Assembly (NCBI RefSeq): GCF_000699445.3
Contig: NC_067196.1
Span: 29,591,116 to 29,655,115, forward strand
Length of the DNA: 64,000 nucleotides
From: Schistosoma haematobium
Lineage: Eukaryota > Platyhelminthes > Trematoda > Strigeidida > Schistosomatidae
Direction: 5' to 3'
Numbering within the stretch: position 1 is the first letter of the stretch; each line of letters starts with the position of its first letter. This document shows positions 63,149-64,000 of this stretch, piece after piece. The notes below the pieces were generated by a model. The model saw nothing but the letters and a program-made list of their open reading frames with translations. It made no database searches and was not told the DNA's origin. The translations under genes were made by a program, and so were the position numbers.

Positions 63149-63617
63149 CTAACTGGATAAGTCAGACAGACGATATTGTTGAAGTTTTGCTTTTTCTAAC
63201 AGTACTTCTTCGGCTGATAACACATTTTGTTTATTTTGACAAAGCTGACCAATGTTTCTTACAATTTCATTGGGTGTTTTTAAAACTGTTTGATTATATA
63301 AGGGTTCGTAAAACGGATGCCACATGCCTTGAATTGAAGGGCGTTTAGTTGACCAGTATTTATACATTGGAAAAATATTCACTCCAGAACGAGTGCGTAA
63401 GAAATTGATCCAGTTAGCAATTTCTTCACAAGTCATATCTTTTGCACGTACATACTGCCAGTTACCACATACTGAAATAATAATGATAATTCGTAAATAT
63501 TCAAACCTACGATACTCAGCAACTAGAAGAGGAGGTCTATTTCTTCGTGGCTTTACATAGATAACGGTTGCTGGATTATCTCGAGCGAAGTCCACTAAAT
63601 GATTTTCAATATAATCT
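63149..63617 (-). CDS. MRPL43: Mitochondrial ribosomal protein L43 (mL43), 3' two exons, N terminus missing
   Basis: The large mitoribosomal subunit protein L43 is identified by VDFARDNPATVIYVKPRRNR, LLVAEY, and WSTKRPSIQGMWHPF, which match the family (x-D-F-A-x-x-N-P, Y-V-x-x-R, A-E-Y-L, and N-P-S-I-Q-G-Q-W-H-P-F). The visible exons are 63,511-63,617 and 63,149-63,471, separated by a 39-nt GT-AG intron at 63,472-63,510. Removing it turns AEYRRFEYLRIIIII into AEYLCGNWQYV, restoring the family sequence. The acceptor of the first visible exon is tttttacacag, so the 40 or so N-terminal residues are encoded further right, most likely beyond the window. The GTG in VDFAR is an internal codon, not a start. 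The C-terminal extension after WHPF (about 50 residues, ending LSDLSS) is longer than I expect for the family core. Confidence 0.88.
63472..63510 (-). other. 39-nt micro-intron in MRPL43
   Basis: Minus strand GTAGGT to ATTATTTCAG. Its length is a multiple of three with no stop in frame, so an unspliced message would still be open and would insert 13 residues. Introns of 30-40 nt in 5' parts of genes are characteristic of schistosomes. Confidence 0.85.
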
Positions 63618-64000
63618 CTGTGTAAAAATCATTAATAGTAATAGCAAGAAGAAAATGCAAAATAATTTCACATTAATGGTAAAGGTTATGGGTCGAAAAA
63701 TTTGGCAGTGCATATATTTCATGTACTAGTTACATTCAGATATGAATATCGAAACCTTATTATGAAACGATTCTAGAAGTGATTATTAAAATATTTGTTG
63801 ACCACAAAACTCAAAGGCTATTGCACTATCAAACCTTTAATAACTTTATTGGTCGAAACTATGGACGGTTAACTTGAAATTACGGGGTTTTGGACCGAAT
63901 GGATGGGGAAATTTTCGTCGATTGAAATACCACTAGTGGTTTATAAACCGGACACTTGTAGTTGAACCAATGAACTAAATAGGTGGAATGAGATTGATAC
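63618..64000. other. Intron of MRPL43, nothing recognised
   Basis: No N-terminal MRPL43 exon could be read on the minus strand, so the intron probably continues past the window edge. Confidence 0.5.

Noticed and set aside
63103..63348. Plus-strand 81-residue frame
   Set aside because: Antisense shadow of MRPL43.
1..64000. CRISPR arrays, operons of bacterial type, rRNA genes
   Set aside because: None seen; the architecture is that of a eukaryotic nuclear chromosome.

Overview
The window looks like nuclear DNA of a blood fluke (Schistosoma or a close relative). It is AT-rich and gene-poor, with small coding exons separated by very long introns and one 39-nt micro-intron. It is littered with decayed retroelements of the kinds common in schistosomes: RTE-like and other non-LTR retrotransposons, a Penelope-like element, and tRNA-headed SINE-like copies carrying hammerhead-ribozyme relics. 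The species cannot be fixed from the sequence alone.

Layout: (1) 997-1380 (+) is the last exon of an RSBN1/rosbin (KDM9, DPY-21-like) JmjC-family gene whose upstream exons lie outside the window; a retroelement tail (1-270) sits in its last intron. (2) About 1.4-27.1 kb is intergenic, with repeats and one Penelope-like element (24.64-25.8 kb, GIY-YIG endonuclease relic and a hammerhead-like motif). (3) 27,126-59,214 (+) is one three-exon gene spread over 32 kb: exon 1 at 27,126-28,212, exon 2 at 56,142-56,275 and exon 3 at 57,838-59,214. The splice phases (1, then 0) agree exactly, and the joined frame encodes a secreted, furin-site-bearing protein with a divergent fibroblast-growth-factor-like beta-trefoil and a long C-terminal tail of unknown type. 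Intron 1 is 27.9 kb and intron 2 is 1.56 kb. (4) 63,149-63,617 (-) is the 3' part of mitochondrial ribosomal protein L43, interrupted by the in-frame 39-nt intron. A short reading frame (62,775-62,975, -) follows closely, behind a good acceptor site, and could be a trans-spliced downstream cistron. A further unexplained minus-strand frame lies at 60,699-60,921.

The main result is the FGF-like gene. Schistosomes have FGF receptors known for their role in stem cells, but ligands are not well characterised to my knowledge. The middle exon is too short and too isolated to be noticed unless splice phase and the FGF fold are considered together. The FGF assignment rests on reading the residues and exon boundaries, not on a database search.
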